Part shown: one piece after another, positions 1 through 9,146 of the stretch
Numbering within the stretch: the first letter of the stretch is position 1
Layout of the letters: every line of letters starts with the position of its first letter
NCBI GenBank assembly: GCA_902780525.1
Contig: CACZFL010000011.1
Location: 1 to 64,000 of the forward strand
DNA length: 64,000 nt
Source: an uncultured bacterium
GTDB lineage: Bacteria; Cyanobacteriota; Vampirovibrionia; Gastranaerophilales; Gastranaerophilaceae
Reading direction: 5' to 3'
Translations under genes and position numbers: made by a program
Notes under the pieces: generated by a model
Databases searched by the model: none
What the model saw: only the letters and a program-made list of their open reading frames with translations
Told to the model about the DNA's origin: nothing

Positions 1-48
1 ACAATACTTGGAGGGCCACCTCCTGGGAAGATAGCACGTTGCCAGCAT
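1..48 (+). rRNA. rrf: 5S rRNA, 3' end (partial)
   Basis: The first bases match the 3' part of a bacterial 5S rRNA: a GGAGGGCCACCTCC hairpin-like arm, then GGGAAGATAGCACGTTGCC and the closing GCCAGC strand. The 5' part lies outside the window. A strong terminator follows directly, which suits the end of an rRNA operon on this strand. The exact 3' end is estimated. Confidence 0.72.
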
Positions 49-60
49 CTATTTTAGAGA

Positions 61-101
61 AAAAGACAATTACTTTGGATTAAGTGATTGTCTTTTTTTT
101 A
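61..101 (+). terminator. rRNA operon terminator
   Basis: Stem AGACAATTACTT (65-76) pairs with AAGTGATTGTCT (83-94) with one G-T wobble, and is followed by a run of T. It lies just after the 5S rRNA end. Confidence 0.85.
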
Positions 102-171
102 CTAGCAAAAAATTTTTTTACGTTTTTTTATATAGGTAATAATACATTTATCTAATAAAGGATTTTGCTTT

Positions 172-546
172 ATGTTGTGTGTAAATAATAATTTTAAATC
201 ACCTAATTCTCTTAATTTTAAATCTGCTGAAACAAAATATGTTGTTAAAATCGGTAAAAAGACTATTGATTCTGATACGTTTGTTAATATTATTGATAAA
301 TCCATTTATAAAAGACCGGTGCGTTCTTATGAAGATTTTCTTAACACCATAAAAACCTGTAATTTTGGCAGGCTTATGCTTCAACAAACAAAAATAAATG
401 ATGAACGTGAACTTTGCCAGAAAGTAATTAACAGATGTATTGAAGATTTAGAGCGAGCTATAGCTAATCGTGAACCTAAAGAAACTGTTAAAAAGCTTAC
501 TTCTATTTTGGAAAAATTTTTATTAATTTTTAAAGGTAAGGTATAG
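172..546 (+). CDS. Hypothetical protein with NFKS motifs, upstream of flagellar genes
   Basis: I do not recognise this 124-residue protein. An AAAGGA ribosome binding site lies about 9 nt before the ATG. The N-terminus carries two NFKS motifs (near residues 7 and 15), a signature seen in several small orphans in this window. The C-terminal half is charged and probably helical. A short stretch (S-Y-x-RP then an IN...L...L pattern) resembles the orphan at 36424-36777, which sits behind a sigma-28-type promoter. It lies between an rRNA operon and fliJ, so a flagellar link is possible but only inferred. Confidence 0.6.
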   Translation: MLCVNNNFKSPNSLNFKSAETKYVVKIGKKTIDSDTFVNIIDKSIYKRPVRSYEDFLNTIKTCNFGRLMLQQTKINDERELCQKVINRCIEDLERAIANREPKETVKKLTSILEKFLLIFKGKV

Positions 547-644
547 AATATTAATTTTGACTTCTAATTTTTTACCATTAATCATCTAAATAGATGTATT
601 AAATAATATGAGCATGCTGCATAATTATCATGTGAGAATATATT

Positions 645-1130
645 ATGCCCTTCAAATACAGATTAGAAAGTGTCCTAACTGTCCGTATTCGTAAAAAAGA
701 AGCACAACTTGTTGTAGTTTTAAAGGCTCAGCAGGCAGTTCTTGAAGCAGAAGACAGGATAAGACAAAACCAAGAAGAAATTAGCCAAACTATTCAAAAC
801 AAAAAAACTGCTGATTTCAAAATGATGGAATATTATGATAGTTATCTTCATCATTTATGGGACAAGGCAGATGTTTTAGAGCAGGAAAGACAGCGGTTGC
901 AGAGTATTCTTGATGATGAAAAAGCTAAGTTAGTTAAATGTGAACAAGAAGTTAAAGTTTTAGAAAAACATAAGGAAAAACAAAAAGAAGCTTATATAGA
1001 AGAAGAAAAAAAGGCAGAGCTGAAACAATTTTCTGAAATTGGTGTTCAGAGGTTTTATATACACTCAAAAGAAGCATCTGAAGCGCAGGAAGAATTATCA
1101 GAATTTACAAACTTAACTGAACAGGAATAA
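645..1130 (+). CDS. fliJ: FliJ-like flagellar export chaperone
   Basis: This 161-residue protein starts with the FliJ-type MPFKYRLESVLTVR segment and then continues as an almost unbroken, Glu/Lys/Gln-rich coiled coil. FliJ is the small coiled-coil stalk of the flagellar type III export ATPase. Length (FliJ is usually about 140-150 residues) and N-terminus fit. The next gene is a FliK-like protein 3 bp downstream, then a hook/rod protein, so these form one flagellar operon. Coiled-coil sequence diverges quickly, so the call rests on the N-terminus plus context. Confidence 0.78.
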   Translation: MPFKYRLESVLTVRIRKKEAQLVVVLKAQQAVLEAEDRIRQNQEEISQTIQNKKTADFKMMEYYDSYLHHLWDKADVLEQERQRLQSILDDEKAKLVKCEQEVKVLEKHKEKQKEAYIEEEKKAELKQFSEIGVQRFYIHSKEASEAQEELSEFTNLTEQE

Positions 1131-1133
1131 ATT

Positions 1134-2156
1134 ATGAACGTAACAAACTCAAAAAATTTTAATGTAATGACAGATGATATCTCTTCAAAAGGAACATCAC
1201 AAAAAAATAATGATGCAAAGTTTTCTGATGAGCTGGAAAACATAAAAAAACAGGAAAAACTTAAAAATTCTAATACAGAGCAAGATAATTCGGCTAAAAA
1301 TGATAAAAGCCAGAATTCAGAAAATGCAATAAACGGGTTGAATGATACAATAGAAGAGATTAATAAACTCAATCAAAAAGACGAATCTGAAAAAGAAAAT
1401 ATAAAGAAAGACTTTATTAATGACGATATAAAAAATAAATATGAGGTATTTGGTTTGATTGATAATAATATGAATTTGCAGGAACAACAGGATAAATTCA
1501 ACGTACAGACCGGAACAAACATGAACTTTAATAGTGACGATCAGCCGTTTTCTGCATTTGTAAATCAAGATAAATCAATGATACCGGGTTCTTCTTCTAA
1601 GGATTTGGCAGAGGAGCAGTCTATAATGTCAACAATGGAAGAAAATATTGCAATTGCGAATAAAAATATTGCGATGTCCAAAAACAAAATTGTTGAAAAT
1701 GAACATGGAATACAAAAAGTTGATAAAAAAACTAATTTGGTAGTTGATACTATCGTTAATTATAATAATGTAATTATGGATAAAGCTGATGTTGAATTTT
1801 TTGCAAATCTGATCGAAAACGGAGTTTTAGATATGAACGAAGTAGCTAATGCAGAAAAATCTTCAAGAGTATCCAAGACTTTGGCTGACATGCTTGCCAA
1901 GGCTATGAATGAAAATAAACCTGTAAGAATAGATTTTGACAATAATATTTCTGTCATTATAAAGATAGACAGAGCAGGAAAAATTTCAGCAGATTTTCTT
2001 CCGAGTTCGCAGGTAGCAGAAGCATACTTAAAAGAAAATTTGCCGCTTTTAAAACAACGATTTGACGATAATAACATTGATTACAATGAGTTAAATCAAA
2101 GACAACGAAAACAAGATACACAAGATAACAGAAAGAAGGGTCGCAAAGATGAATGA
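1134..2156 (+). CDS. fliK: FliK-like flagellar hook-length control protein
   Basis: This 340-residue protein has a long, low-complexity, Asn/Lys/Asp-rich N-terminal part (about residues 1-240). A compact C-terminal domain (about 255-315) follows, where alternating strands (VRIDFDNNISVIIKID) and the segment AEAYLKENLPLLKQRFDDNNI fit the FliK Flg_hook domain. FliK measures hook length and switches export specificity. The extreme C-terminus is basic and polar. It follows fliJ by 3 bp and overlaps the hook/rod gene by 8 bp. The N-terminal region has no recognisable motif, as is usual for FliK. Confidence 0.72.
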   Translation: MNVTNSKNFNVMTDDISSKGTSQKNNDAKFSDELENIKKQEKLKNSNTEQDNSAKNDKSQNSENAINGLNDTIEEINKLNQKDESEKENIKKDFINDDIKNKYEVFGLIDNNMNLQEQQDKFNVQTGTNMNFNSDDQPFSAFVNQDKSMIPGSSSKDLAEEQSIMSTMEENIAIANKNIAMSKNKIVENEHGIQKVDKKTNLVVDTIVNYNNVIMDKADVEFFANLIENGVLDMNEVANAEKSSRVSKTLADMLAKAMNENKPVRIDFDNNISVIIKIDRAGKISADFLPSSQVAEAYLKENLPLLKQRFDDNNIDYNELNQRQRKQDTQDNRKKGRKDE

Positions 2157-2985
2157 CTTATATACAACAGCCATTAATACCCAAAAAGCAACAAACCGTT
2201 GGTTAGATATACTTGCTGAAAACATGACAAATGTTTATACGCCAGGTTATCGTGAAAATAAGGTTACGTTTAAAACCTTTTTAGGTGGTGCAGTAATTGA
2301 TAATAACGTAAAAAACCAGGATCAGGGTAAATCAATTCCTGGAACTTCTCCAGAAAACCTGTTTTTTGAAGGAAAAGGTTTCTTTATGTTGAGAGGTCCA
2401 GAAGGCGATGTTTCTTATACCCGTTTGGGAGAATTTACGTTTGACTCAGAAGGTGTATATCGTGCAAAAAGCGGTGCTACTGTTCAGGGTTATATTTTGA
2501 ACGATAAGGGAGAAATTATGTCAGGAACAAAATCCGTAAGTGCTGACCTGTATGAAGAGACAGCATTAAAAGGCGGCGCCTTAAGTATTCCTACAACAAA
2601 TATTAAGTTATGGATTGACCCAAACAATGGCAAATTCTTAGGCAAATATGATGAATATGAAATAAAGAAAGACGGCACTATATACGGTAAAGCTGACGGC
2701 GGAAACCGTGCGGTTCCTCTTTATAAAATTGCTACTGCTAATTTTCATAATCCAAACGGACTTTATGATATAGGTAATGGCGTTTTTATAGAAACTACCG
2801 AATCAGGAAAACCTGTAATCGGTCGCGGCGAGATTCGCTCAGGTTTATTGGAACAGGCTAATACTGATTTTAAAGCAAATATTGCAAATTATCAGGAAGC
2901 AAAAGTTCAGATGGAACTTGTTAATGCCTTGATTAAATCAAACAAACAACTTCTGCAATCAGCAATGGAATTGGCAACCCAATAG
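2149..2985 (+). CDS. Flagellar hook/basal-body rod protein (FlgE/FlgF/FlgG family)
   Basis: This 278-residue protein has the paired terminal helices of axial flagellar proteins. The N-terminal segment INTQKATNRWLDILAENMTN followed by VYTPGYR replaces the usual ANNIANxxTxGYK. The C-terminal segment contains SGLLEQANTD and then QEAKVQMELVNALIKSNKQ. The central part has FFEGKGFFML and YTRLGEFTFD, typical of FlgF/FlgG/FlgE D1 domains. At 278 residues it is nearer FlgF/FlgG than a full FlgE hook subunit, so the exact subunit is undecided. It overlaps fliK by 8 bp and a terminator follows. Confidence 0.85.
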   Translation: MNDLYTTAINTQKATNRWLDILAENMTNVYTPGYRENKVTFKTFLGGAVIDNNVKNQDQGKSIPGTSPENLFFEGKGFFMLRGPEGDVSYTRLGEFTFDSEGVYRAKSGATVQGYILNDKGEIMSGTKSVSADLYEETALKGGALSIPTTNIKLWIDPNNGKFLGKYDEYEIKKDGTIYGKADGGNRAVPLYKIATANFHNPNGLYDIGNGVFIETTESGKPVIGRGEIRSGLLEQANTDFKANIANYQEAKVQMELVNALIKSNKQLLQSAMELATQ

Positions 2986-3049
2986 GGAAGAATAATTAAG
3001 TTTTATACATAAAAAATAATAAATTTTCATATTAGTTAAACTCCGTTTA

Positions 3050-3090
3050 AAAGGGAATTAAGGGATTCTTTAATTCCTTTTATTTTATTT
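3050..3090 (+). terminator. Terminator of the fliJ-fliK-hook operon
   Basis: AAGGGAATTAA (3051-3061) pairs with TTAATTCCTTTT (3070-3081), with one bulged G, followed by a T-rich tract. Confidence 0.7.
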
Positions 3091-3097
3091 CTGGGTA

Positions 3098-3106
3098 TGA
3101 TATAAT
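3098..3106 (+). promoter_or_regulatory. Extended -10 promoter
   Basis: TGATATAAT is a perfect extended -10 (TGnTATAAT) about 29 bp before the ATG at 3135. No good -35 box is visible. Confidence 0.6.
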
Positions 3107-3134
3107 CCGAAATATAAAAATAAGGGGGAAATTT

Positions 3135-3884
3135 ATGCTTGATTCGTTTGTTTATATGTTTAAAGATAAAAATTTTGCAAAAAAATACATGTCTTTATTC
3201 GGAGTATTGCTGGTTGCTAATGTACTGATTAACTGGTCAGGTACTCTATCACCGGTTTTAAATGACGGTTCTGTATCAATCTGGTATTATATACTGTTTT
3301 TTGCCGGTTTTATAACCATGTTTATTACTTACGGCTATAGTATATCATTGTTAAGAGCCAAAATTGATGACGCATCTGTAAGCGAACTTCCGTCAATTAA
3401 TATTGTAAAGAATTTTGCAGAAGGATTTAAAGTTGTCTTATCAGGTTCATTATTGGTTATTCTGGCAATATTATTTATGTATGCATTGTACTTTTTGAAC
3501 AATGTGCTTGTTAAAAATGTAGGAAACTCTGTTTCCGTAGTTCTAAATACAATACTATTTATGGCAATTCTTGTCGTATCCTTCTTTTTTATATCAATGT
3601 GCTGCAGATATGTTGTAAAACCATCATTTTTGAACTTTTTAAACTTTAAGGCAGCGGCTCAGTTAATAAATTATAATGTTTCAAAATATTTTAAATCATT
3701 TTTAATGATTGCTTTATGCATGACAATTGTATATTTAATATCAATGCTATCTGTTTCTGTTTTGGTAATGTTCGGATATCTTGGTTTGATGCTATATTGT
3801 ACAATAGTTTCTTTACTTTGGGCTTATCAGATATATATATTAGCCGGTCTATTTAGTAATGCCGTTATATCAGAAAATATATAG
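3135..3884 (+). CDS. Polytopic membrane protein (DUF4013-like)
   Basis: This 249-residue protein has about six hydrophobic segments (roughly 20-35, 50-68, 100-122, 135-155, 185-205 and 215-238). The N-terminal half is soluble-looking only at its start, SFVYMFKDKNFAKKYMSLFG, which resembles the opening of DUF4013 membrane proteins. An AAGGGGG ribosome binding site precedes the ATG. It has its own extended -10 promoter and lies alone between the flagellar operon and rqcH. The function is unknown and the family assignment is from memory of the pattern. Confidence 0.6.
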   Translation: MLDSFVYMFKDKNFAKKYMSLFGVLLVANVLINWSGTLSPVLNDGSVSIWYYILFFAGFITMFITYGYSISLLRAKIDDASVSELPSINIVKNFAEGFKVVLSGSLLVILAILFMYALYFLNNVLVKNVGNSVSVVLNTILFMAILVVSFFFISMCCRYVVKPSFLNFLNFKAAAQLINYNVSKYFKSFLMIALCMTIVYLISMLSVSVLVMFGYLGLMLYCTIVSLLWAYQIYILAGLFSNAVISENI

Positions 3885-3909
3885 TTGCCATAAGTATTAG
3901 TGGGGTTTA

Positions 3910-5430
3910 ATGGTAAATATTGACTTTTTAACGCTAAGGGCATTTTTTATCGAGAATGCTGAATTTATCACAGGTTCACGCCTACAAAAAATTCAGCAGC
4001 CGACAAGGCGCGATTTTATATTTTTTTTAAGAAATAATGGTGAATGCAGAAAGTTATATATTAATATTCAGCCTCAGATGTATCACATCGCTTTTATGAG
4101 CAGTGATAATGAAAAAAGGCGTAATATAATTATTCCTCAAAAACCTCCTATGTTTTGTATGCTGTTAAGAAAGTATCTTGAAGGCGCGAGAATATCAGAG
4201 GTTAAAACAGTTAAAAATGAGAGAATAATTGAGTTTCAATTTGAAGCGTATGATGAACTTTCACAAAAAAGGCTTTTGTGTCTAACGGTAGAGCTTATGG
4301 GCAAACATTCAAACATTATTCTGTATGATAAAGATACATCTGTTATTATAGGCTGCGCTCATAATGTTGGTGCAGAAAAAAGCAGATACAGAGAGCTTCA
4401 AGGTGGGCTTAAATATGTATATCCACCTAATAGCGAAGGTCTTTCAAACGAATTAAAACTTCAATTTGACGGATTGAGCCAAGATAAGATTAACGAATAT
4501 TTGACAAAAACTATTTATACTCCGGCTGTAAAGAATGATCGATATACTCTTTTTGCCGAACTTTTACCCGATTCGGTGCCGCAAAAATCTGTTAATGATT
4601 TGCTTGATAATTACTATTCAAAAGAACAGGAAAGGGTTAACATTAAAGCTGAGAAAACAAAATTGTCTGAAGTCGTAAATACCAGATTAAAGAAAACAAA
4701 TAATTCAATATCAAAGATTTCGTCATTATTAAAAAAACGTGACAATACTGAAAAATACAAACTTTATGGTGATATTCTGACAGCTAATTTATATCAAAAA
4801 TGTGATTATAAAAAAAGTATTAATCTATTTGATTATATTAATAACCAAAATATTACTATTCCTCTTGATGAAACAAAATCGCTTAATGAGAATGCTCAAA
4901 GGTACTATAAACTGTATAATAAATCCAAAACAACAAAAGAAAAATCAATGGAAATGCTAGCCAGTTTAAATATCGAAAAAGATTATCTTGAAAATGTTTT
5001 ATACAGTATTAATACAGCAGAAACTTATTCTGATTTTTGTGAAATAAAAACAGAACTGGGAATTACAGAGGAAAAGAAAAATAGACTAGAAAAACCTGCT
5101 GTTGAAAAAATTAATATAAACGGATTTGATGTATATGTGGGGAAAAACAATAAACAAAATGATTATATAGTATCAAAACTTGCAAAAGACGACGACTATT
5201 GGTTTCATACAAGATTGTGCGCAGGTTCTCACGTTCTTCTTAAAACGAACGGGATAGAGCCAAAAGAAGATGTAATTTTTGAATGTTGTAAACTTGCAAG
5301 AAAATATTCTTCTGCTTCACAACCGTCAAAAGTAGGTGTAATATATACAAGGGGTAAATATTTAAGAAAACCACCGGCGGCACCGCTTGGGTATGTAACA
5401 TACAAAAATGAAAAAGAAGTTTTAATATAA
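3910..5430 (+). CDS. rqcH: RqcH/NFACT family ribosome quality-control protein
   Basis: This 506-residue protein has an N-terminal NFACT-N domain (IDFLTLRAFFIENAEFITGSR, then KHSNIILYD), a central coiled coil (about 240-350) and a C-terminal NFACT-R domain (NDYIVSKLAKDDDYWFHTR then AGSHVLLK). RqcH binds obstructed 50S subunits with peptidyl-tRNA and directs alanine tailing of stalled chains. Proteins of this family are often annotated as fibronectin-binding proteins. Length is near the family's usual 550. A GGGG ribosome binding site precedes the ATG, and rph starts 10 bp downstream. Confidence 0.9.
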   Translation: MVNIDFLTLRAFFIENAEFITGSRLQKIQQPTRRDFIFFLRNNGECRKLYINIQPQMYHIAFMSSDNEKRRNIIIPQKPPMFCMLLRKYLEGARISEVKTVKNERIIEFQFEAYDELSQKRLLCLTVELMGKHSNIILYDKDTSVIIGCAHNVGAEKSRYRELQGGLKYVYPPNSEGLSNELKLQFDGLSQDKINEYLTKTIYTPAVKNDRYTLFAELLPDSVPQKSVNDLLDNYYSKEQERVNIKAEKTKLSEVVNTRLKKTNNSISKISSLLKKRDNTEKYKLYGDILTANLYQKCDYKKSINLFDYINNQNITIPLDETKSLNENAQRYYKLYNKSKTTKEKSMEMLASLNIEKDYLENVLYSINTAETYSDFCEIKTELGITEEKKNRLEKPAVEKININGFDVYVGKNNKQNDYIVSKLAKDDDYWFHTRLCAGSHVLLKTNGIEPKEDVIFECCKLARKYSSASQPSKVGVIYTRGKYLRKPPAAPLGYVTYKNEKEVLI

Positions 5431-5440
5431 GGAGTGGATT

Positions 5441-6136
5441 ATGAGAGCAGACGGACGAGAAAACAATCAGTTAAGAGATATAAAATTTACACATGATTTT
5501 ACAAAACACGCACTTGGTTCTGTACTTGTTGAGTTTGGTGATACAAAAGTTATAACAACAGCTACTGTTGATTTGACAAAGCCAAAATGGATGTCAGACG
5601 ACGATAACAGAGGTTGGGTAACAGCCGAATATTCTCTGCTACCTGCATCAACAAATACCAGATGCAAAAGGGAGAGGGATAAGGTTTCCGGAAGAACGCA
5701 TGAAATACAAAGATTAATCGGAAGAAGTCTGAGAGCGTGTGTTGATTTGGAGAAAATGCCTGGAATGACAATAACGATTGATGCGGATGTTATTCAGGCT
5801 GACGGCGGGACAAGAACTGCAAGTATTTGTGGTGGATTTCTTGCTCTAAGAGATGCCGTTGAAAAACTTATTGCCACAGGGAAATTGGCTGAAAATCCGA
5901 TAATTGAGCCTATTGCCGCAATCTCAATAGGCATTGTTGACGGCGAAATTAAGCTTGATTTAAACTATTCTGAAGATTCCCACGCTCAGGTTGATTCAAA
6001 TGTGATTTTAACAAAAAGCGGCAAAATTGTGGACTTCCAGACAACTTCCGAAGGAGAACCATACGAGTTTGAGCGTATGATAGAACTCTTTAATACCGCT
6101 AAAGACGGTATTAATAAAATTATCAAAATGTATTGA
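5441..6136 (+). CDS. rph: Ribonuclease PH
   Basis: RNase PH is a phosphate-dependent 3'-5' exonuclease that trims tRNA 3' ends. The 231-residue protein starts MRADGRENNQLRDI, carries the RNase PH RTHEIQRLIGRSLRA segment with its Arg-rich helix, and ends with the conserved LNYSEDSHAQVDSNVILT region. Length is typical (about 240). It follows rqcH by 10 bp with an AAGGAG ribosome binding site, so the two genes are probably co-transcribed. The next gene is convergent, with only 1 bp between the coding ends. Confidence 0.95.
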   Translation: MRADGRENNQLRDIKFTHDFTKHALGSVLVEFGDTKVITTATVDLTKPKWMSDDDNRGWVTAEYSLLPASTNTRCKRERDKVSGRTHEIQRLIGRSLRACVDLEKMPGMTITIDADVIQADGGTRTASICGGFLALRDAVEKLIATGKLAENPIIEPIAAISIGIVDGEIKLDLNYSEDSHAQVDSNVILTKSGKIVDFQTTSEGEPYEFERMIELFNTAKDGINKIIKMY

Positions 6137-6137
6137 T

Positions 6138-6806
6138 TTATCCTTGCGGGTTAAAATTCTTTGCAGCTTCACCTAAGTTGTATTTGTTATACAACGAGGC
6201 GTAGAGTTGTGTAGCAGCTTCCGCATTTGCTTTTTTGGTAAGTTCTCTTACTGCGTTGTGACCGCTTGAATTTATTGTTCCCTTAATGCTTCCGCTATTA
6301 CTCATAATGTCTGCGGCAAGTATTGATGAGCCGTATTCTCCTATATCAATTTTACCGTCATTATTTATATCTAAAGGACTGTTCGAAAGATTGTCGTTTA
6401 TGGCAAAAGATTCTTCAATTTCTTTCGCGTTTACTTCTTTCCTTCCGCCGAGCTCTTCGTAGGCTACGGCTAATAGAGCATCTCTATCAATTTCATTTGG
6501 TTTGTGAATATTTGGCATGTACCTGAGTTCATATTCAAGCGGAGGCAGAGAACTTAAATAAGCGTCGTTTTCTTTTACATATTTATCAAGTTTTTCAATA
6601 TTCTTTTCCGCTGCATCAGGCGTAATACCGAAATCTAAAATCGGCGGAACAGCATGATTATCTTTTACAAGCGGTTGTTCAAGGTAATTATAAAAATTCT
6701 GAACAGAGTTTCTGCCATATCTGATTGATGGATTAGTTACTGTTTTATCGTCATATTTGCCTTTTGAACCGTTAATTTTCGTAATATCGTTGTTTACTTC
6801 AAACAT
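6138..6806 (-). CDS. Hypothetical protein with a single EF-hand-like loop
   Basis: The ATG at 6806 is preferred because a GGAGG ribosome binding site lies 6 nt upstream. An in-frame start 15 bp further upstream lacks one. The 222-residue product has no signal peptide. Near residues 147-158 it has DINNDGKIDIGEYG, a dockerin/EF-hand-like calcium-binding loop with acidic residues at the expected spacing, followed by a short helix. The C-terminus is Ala-rich and helical (ANAEAATQLYASLYNKY). Otherwise I do not recognise it. It converges with rph and diverges from ilvE. Confidence 0.65.
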   Translation of the reverse strand: MFEVNNDITKINGSKGKYDDKTVTNPSIRYGRNSVQNFYNYLEQPLVKDNHAVPPILDFGITPDAAEKNIEKLDKYVKENDAYLSSLPPLEYELRYMPNIHKPNEIDRDALLAVAYEELGGRKEVNAKEIEESFAINDNLSNSPLDINNDGKIDIGEYGSSILAADIMSNSGSIKGTINSSGHNAVRELTKKANAEAATQLYASLYNKYNLGEAAKNFNPQG

Positions 6807-6940
6807 AAAATGCCTCCACACACTATATTTATATTAAAACCATGCTCTTTGCCGAATTGCTTTTTGTTGTAACATTCGTTAACAAAAGTAAAAACTTTCA
6901 AACAAATTGTAGTATAATTGTTTGGATAGGAGATTAGGGA

Positions 6941-7855
6941 ATGACCGAGTACGTTTTTATGAACGGAGAATATGTTGAGTCGGACAAGGCTGTTTTGCCA
7001 GTAAGAACTCATGCTTTTCTGTACGGAACTTCTGTTTTTGAAGGAATAAGAGCGTATTATAATGAATCAGAAGGTCAGATGTATGCATTCAGGGTAAAAG
7101 ACCATTACAAACGTATGCTTGCAAGCTCAAAGGTTATGTGGATGAAATCTCCTTATACGTTAGATGAATATGAACAAATTACAAAAGATTTGCTTAAGAA
7201 AAACAATTACAAAACAGATGCATATATACGCCCGACTTTATACAAATCTGCAATCAAGGTTGGACCGACTTTAACAGATAACGAAGATTCTTTCTTAATA
7301 TTTACAACTCCTTTCGGGAATTACTTTGATGCGGAAAGAGGTTTAAAACTTTGTGTTTCAAGCTGGAGAAGAACTTCGGATAATGCAATTCCTCCAAGAG
7401 CAAAAGTGAGCGGAGCGTATGCAAACTCAGCTCTTATCAAAACAGATGCGCACGAAATGGGTTTTGATGATGCGGTTGTTCTTTCGGAATCAGGACAGGT
7501 TACGGAAGGTTCTGCGATGAACATATTTTTCGTATTTAACGGTGTCCTTACAACAACAAGTATCACTGATGATATTTTAATCGGGGTTACAAGAAATACC
7601 GTAATTGAACTTGCTCACGAGCTTGGTATTCCGGTTGCCGAAAGACCGATAGACAGAACAGAAATATATAACGCTGACGAGTGTTTCTGCTGCGGAACAG
7701 GTGCTCAGATAGTTCCTGTCGAAAGTATTGATAAAAGAATTATTGGTGACGGAAATACGGGAGCAATAACAAAACGGATTCAGGACTTATATTATAATGT
7801 GGTAAGAGGTAAATCGGAAAAATTTAGAGGATGGTGTACGCCGGTATATGATTAA
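6941..7855 (+). CDS. ilvE: Branched-chain amino acid aminotransferase
   Basis: IlvE transfers amino groups between glutamate and the 2-oxo acids of Val, Leu and Ile, using PLP. The 304-residue protein has the class IV signature: GTSVFEGIRAYY near the N-terminus, a conserved RPTLYKSAIKVG segment, KVSGAYANSALIKTDA containing the PLP lysine, and DDILIGVTRNTVIELA. Length matches the family (about 300). The 3' end overlaps the MlaE-like permease gene by 8 bp, which suggests translational coupling. A possible TATAAT lies at 6913-6918 upstream. Confidence 0.93.
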   Translation: MTEYVFMNGEYVESDKAVLPVRTHAFLYGTSVFEGIRAYYNESEGQMYAFRVKDHYKRMLASSKVMWMKSPYTLDEYEQITKDLLKKNNYKTDAYIRPTLYKSAIKVGPTLTDNEDSFLIFTTPFGNYFDAERGLKLCVSSWRRTSDNAIPPRAKVSGAYANSALIKTDAHEMGFDDAVVLSESGQVTEGSAMNIFFVFNGVLTTTSITDDILIGVTRNTVIELAHELGIPVAERPIDRTEIYNADECFCCGTGAQIVPVESIDKRIIGDGNTGAITKRIQDLYYNVVRGKSEKFRGWCTPVYD

Positions 7856-8579
7856 ATTTTTGGGAAAATGTATGATAAATTTGTGGATATGCATCCGCTA
7901 CCTTCTGAGCGGAGGCTCAAGGCTTTCCCATTCTTTTTCCCAGGCGGCGCAAATAAGTTTTGATTCTCTTGTTATATCACTGGTAATAGCCTTTGTATCA
8001 GCTGCTGTTATTGCAATACAGGTTTCAAAACAATTTCTTATGTCGGGAGCGGAGACATATATCGGCGGTTCTATTGCTATTGTAATGATAAGAGAAATCG
8101 CTCCGGGTTTTGTGGCGCTCGCTATCGGAGCGAGAGCGGGTACTGCTATTTCTGCGGAAATTGCAAATATGCAGGTAACGTCTCAGGTTGATGCTATAAA
8201 AACTCTAAAAGTTGATCCTGTCGGGTATTATTTTACGCCAAGAATTCTTGCTGCTGCAATCACCGTGCCGATGGTTGTTGTGATAGCCGAATTGGTCGGT
8301 ATTGTCGGAGGTTTATTGGTTTCACATTTAACAATAGGACTTCACCCTGCCAGATATATTAACTCTGTATGGCTTTGGCTTAATACACGAGATATTTATA
8401 TAAGTTTATTCAAAGCCTTCGTTTTTGGAATCTTAATAGCACTAGTCTGTGCAACTCAAGGGTATGAAACCAAAGGTGGAGCAAAAGATGTAGGTGAATC
8501 AACAACAAAAGCAGCCGTTTTATCTACGGTATTTTTGCTGATTGCCGATTTTATTATAAATTTAATTTTTTATCTATAA
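7848..8579 (+). CDS. mlaE: MlaE-family ABC transporter permease
   Basis: This 243-residue integral membrane protein has the MlaE/YrbE hallmark REIAPGFVALAIGARAGTAI followed by SAEIANMQVTSQVDAIKTL. MlaE permeases move phospholipids or other lipids between the inner and outer membranes together with an ATPase and MCE proteins. Those partners are not seen here, so the complex is split across loci. About five membrane segments are visible. The start overlaps the end of ilvE. Its presence supports a two-membrane envelope. Confidence 0.9.
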   Translation: MIKFLGKCMINLWICIRYLLSGGSRLSHSFSQAAQISFDSLVISLVIAFVSAAVIAIQVSKQFLMSGAETYIGGSIAIVMIREIAPGFVALAIGARAGTAISAEIANMQVTSQVDAIKTLKVDPVGYYFTPRILAAAITVPMVVVIAELVGIVGGLLVSHLTIGLHPARYINSVWLWLNTRDIYISLFKAFVFGILIALVCATQGYETKGGAKDVGESTTKAAVLSTVFLLIADFIINLIFYL

Positions 8580-8595
8580 AGAAAGGAAGTAAAAA

Positions 8596-9090
8596 ATGAG
8601 AGTAAATCCAATCAACATAGTCAATATAACAACAAGCTTTAAAGCAAATATTGTACCAACCGAGTCGTTAAAAGAAACATTTGATGTACTGCAAAGAAGT
8701 GCAAATTCACCTGTTCTTAAAGATATGAATTATACAAAAGATTTTCTTGACAGTCTTGCAAGGATCAGTGAATCTGAGAAGGTCGCTGAGTTCAAGATTG
8801 ATATAGATAAACGACGTGCAAATCATACTTATACCAAAATAAACGGAAGACGTGTAAGCGGTGGTCATAATGAAAGAATTCCAAATGTTCAGAACTCCTA
8901 TTTGGTAGCGAAAGGTACAAAGATTTTTGCATCAAAACTGGAAGAAACTGAGCCTACAATATTAGATATACTAAAAGCAAGAGTAGAAGATGCACAGAAG
9001 GTTCTTGATGAAGCAAAGGCAAGATACAGCGAAAGAATAATTGCTGAATTTGAACAGGCAAAAAAAATAATCTTTGAAGATGTAAAGTAA
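8596..9090 (+). CDS. Hypothetical protein with N-terminal PI...FKAN signature
   Basis: This unrecognised 164-residue protein starts MRVNPINIVNITTSFKANIV, the clearest case of a short N-terminal signature seen in several orphans in the window. The rest is charged and mostly helical, with a basic, Tyr-containing middle (HTYTKINGRRVSGGHNERI) and a coiled-coil-like C-terminus (about 120-160). An AGGAAG ribosome binding site precedes the ATG. It sits 16 bp after mlaE and may belong to that transcript. No catalytic motif is visible. Confidence 0.65.
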   Translation: MRVNPINIVNITTSFKANIVPTESLKETFDVLQRSANSPVLKDMNYTKDFLDSLARISESEKVAEFKIDIDKRRANHTYTKINGRRVSGGHNERIPNVQNSYLVAKGTKIFASKLEETEPTILDILKARVEDAQKVLDEAKARYSERIIAEFEQAKKIIFEDVK

Positions 9091-9146
9091 ATTAAATTGC
9101 TAAGATGCCTATCTCATGCTATTATTAATTGGTAGTAGTGGAGATT

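Noticed and set aside
7321..7566. Minus-strand frame within ilvE, and many similar antisense frames elsewhere
   Set aside because: They are shadows of strongly supported genes, without ribosome sites or recognisable products.
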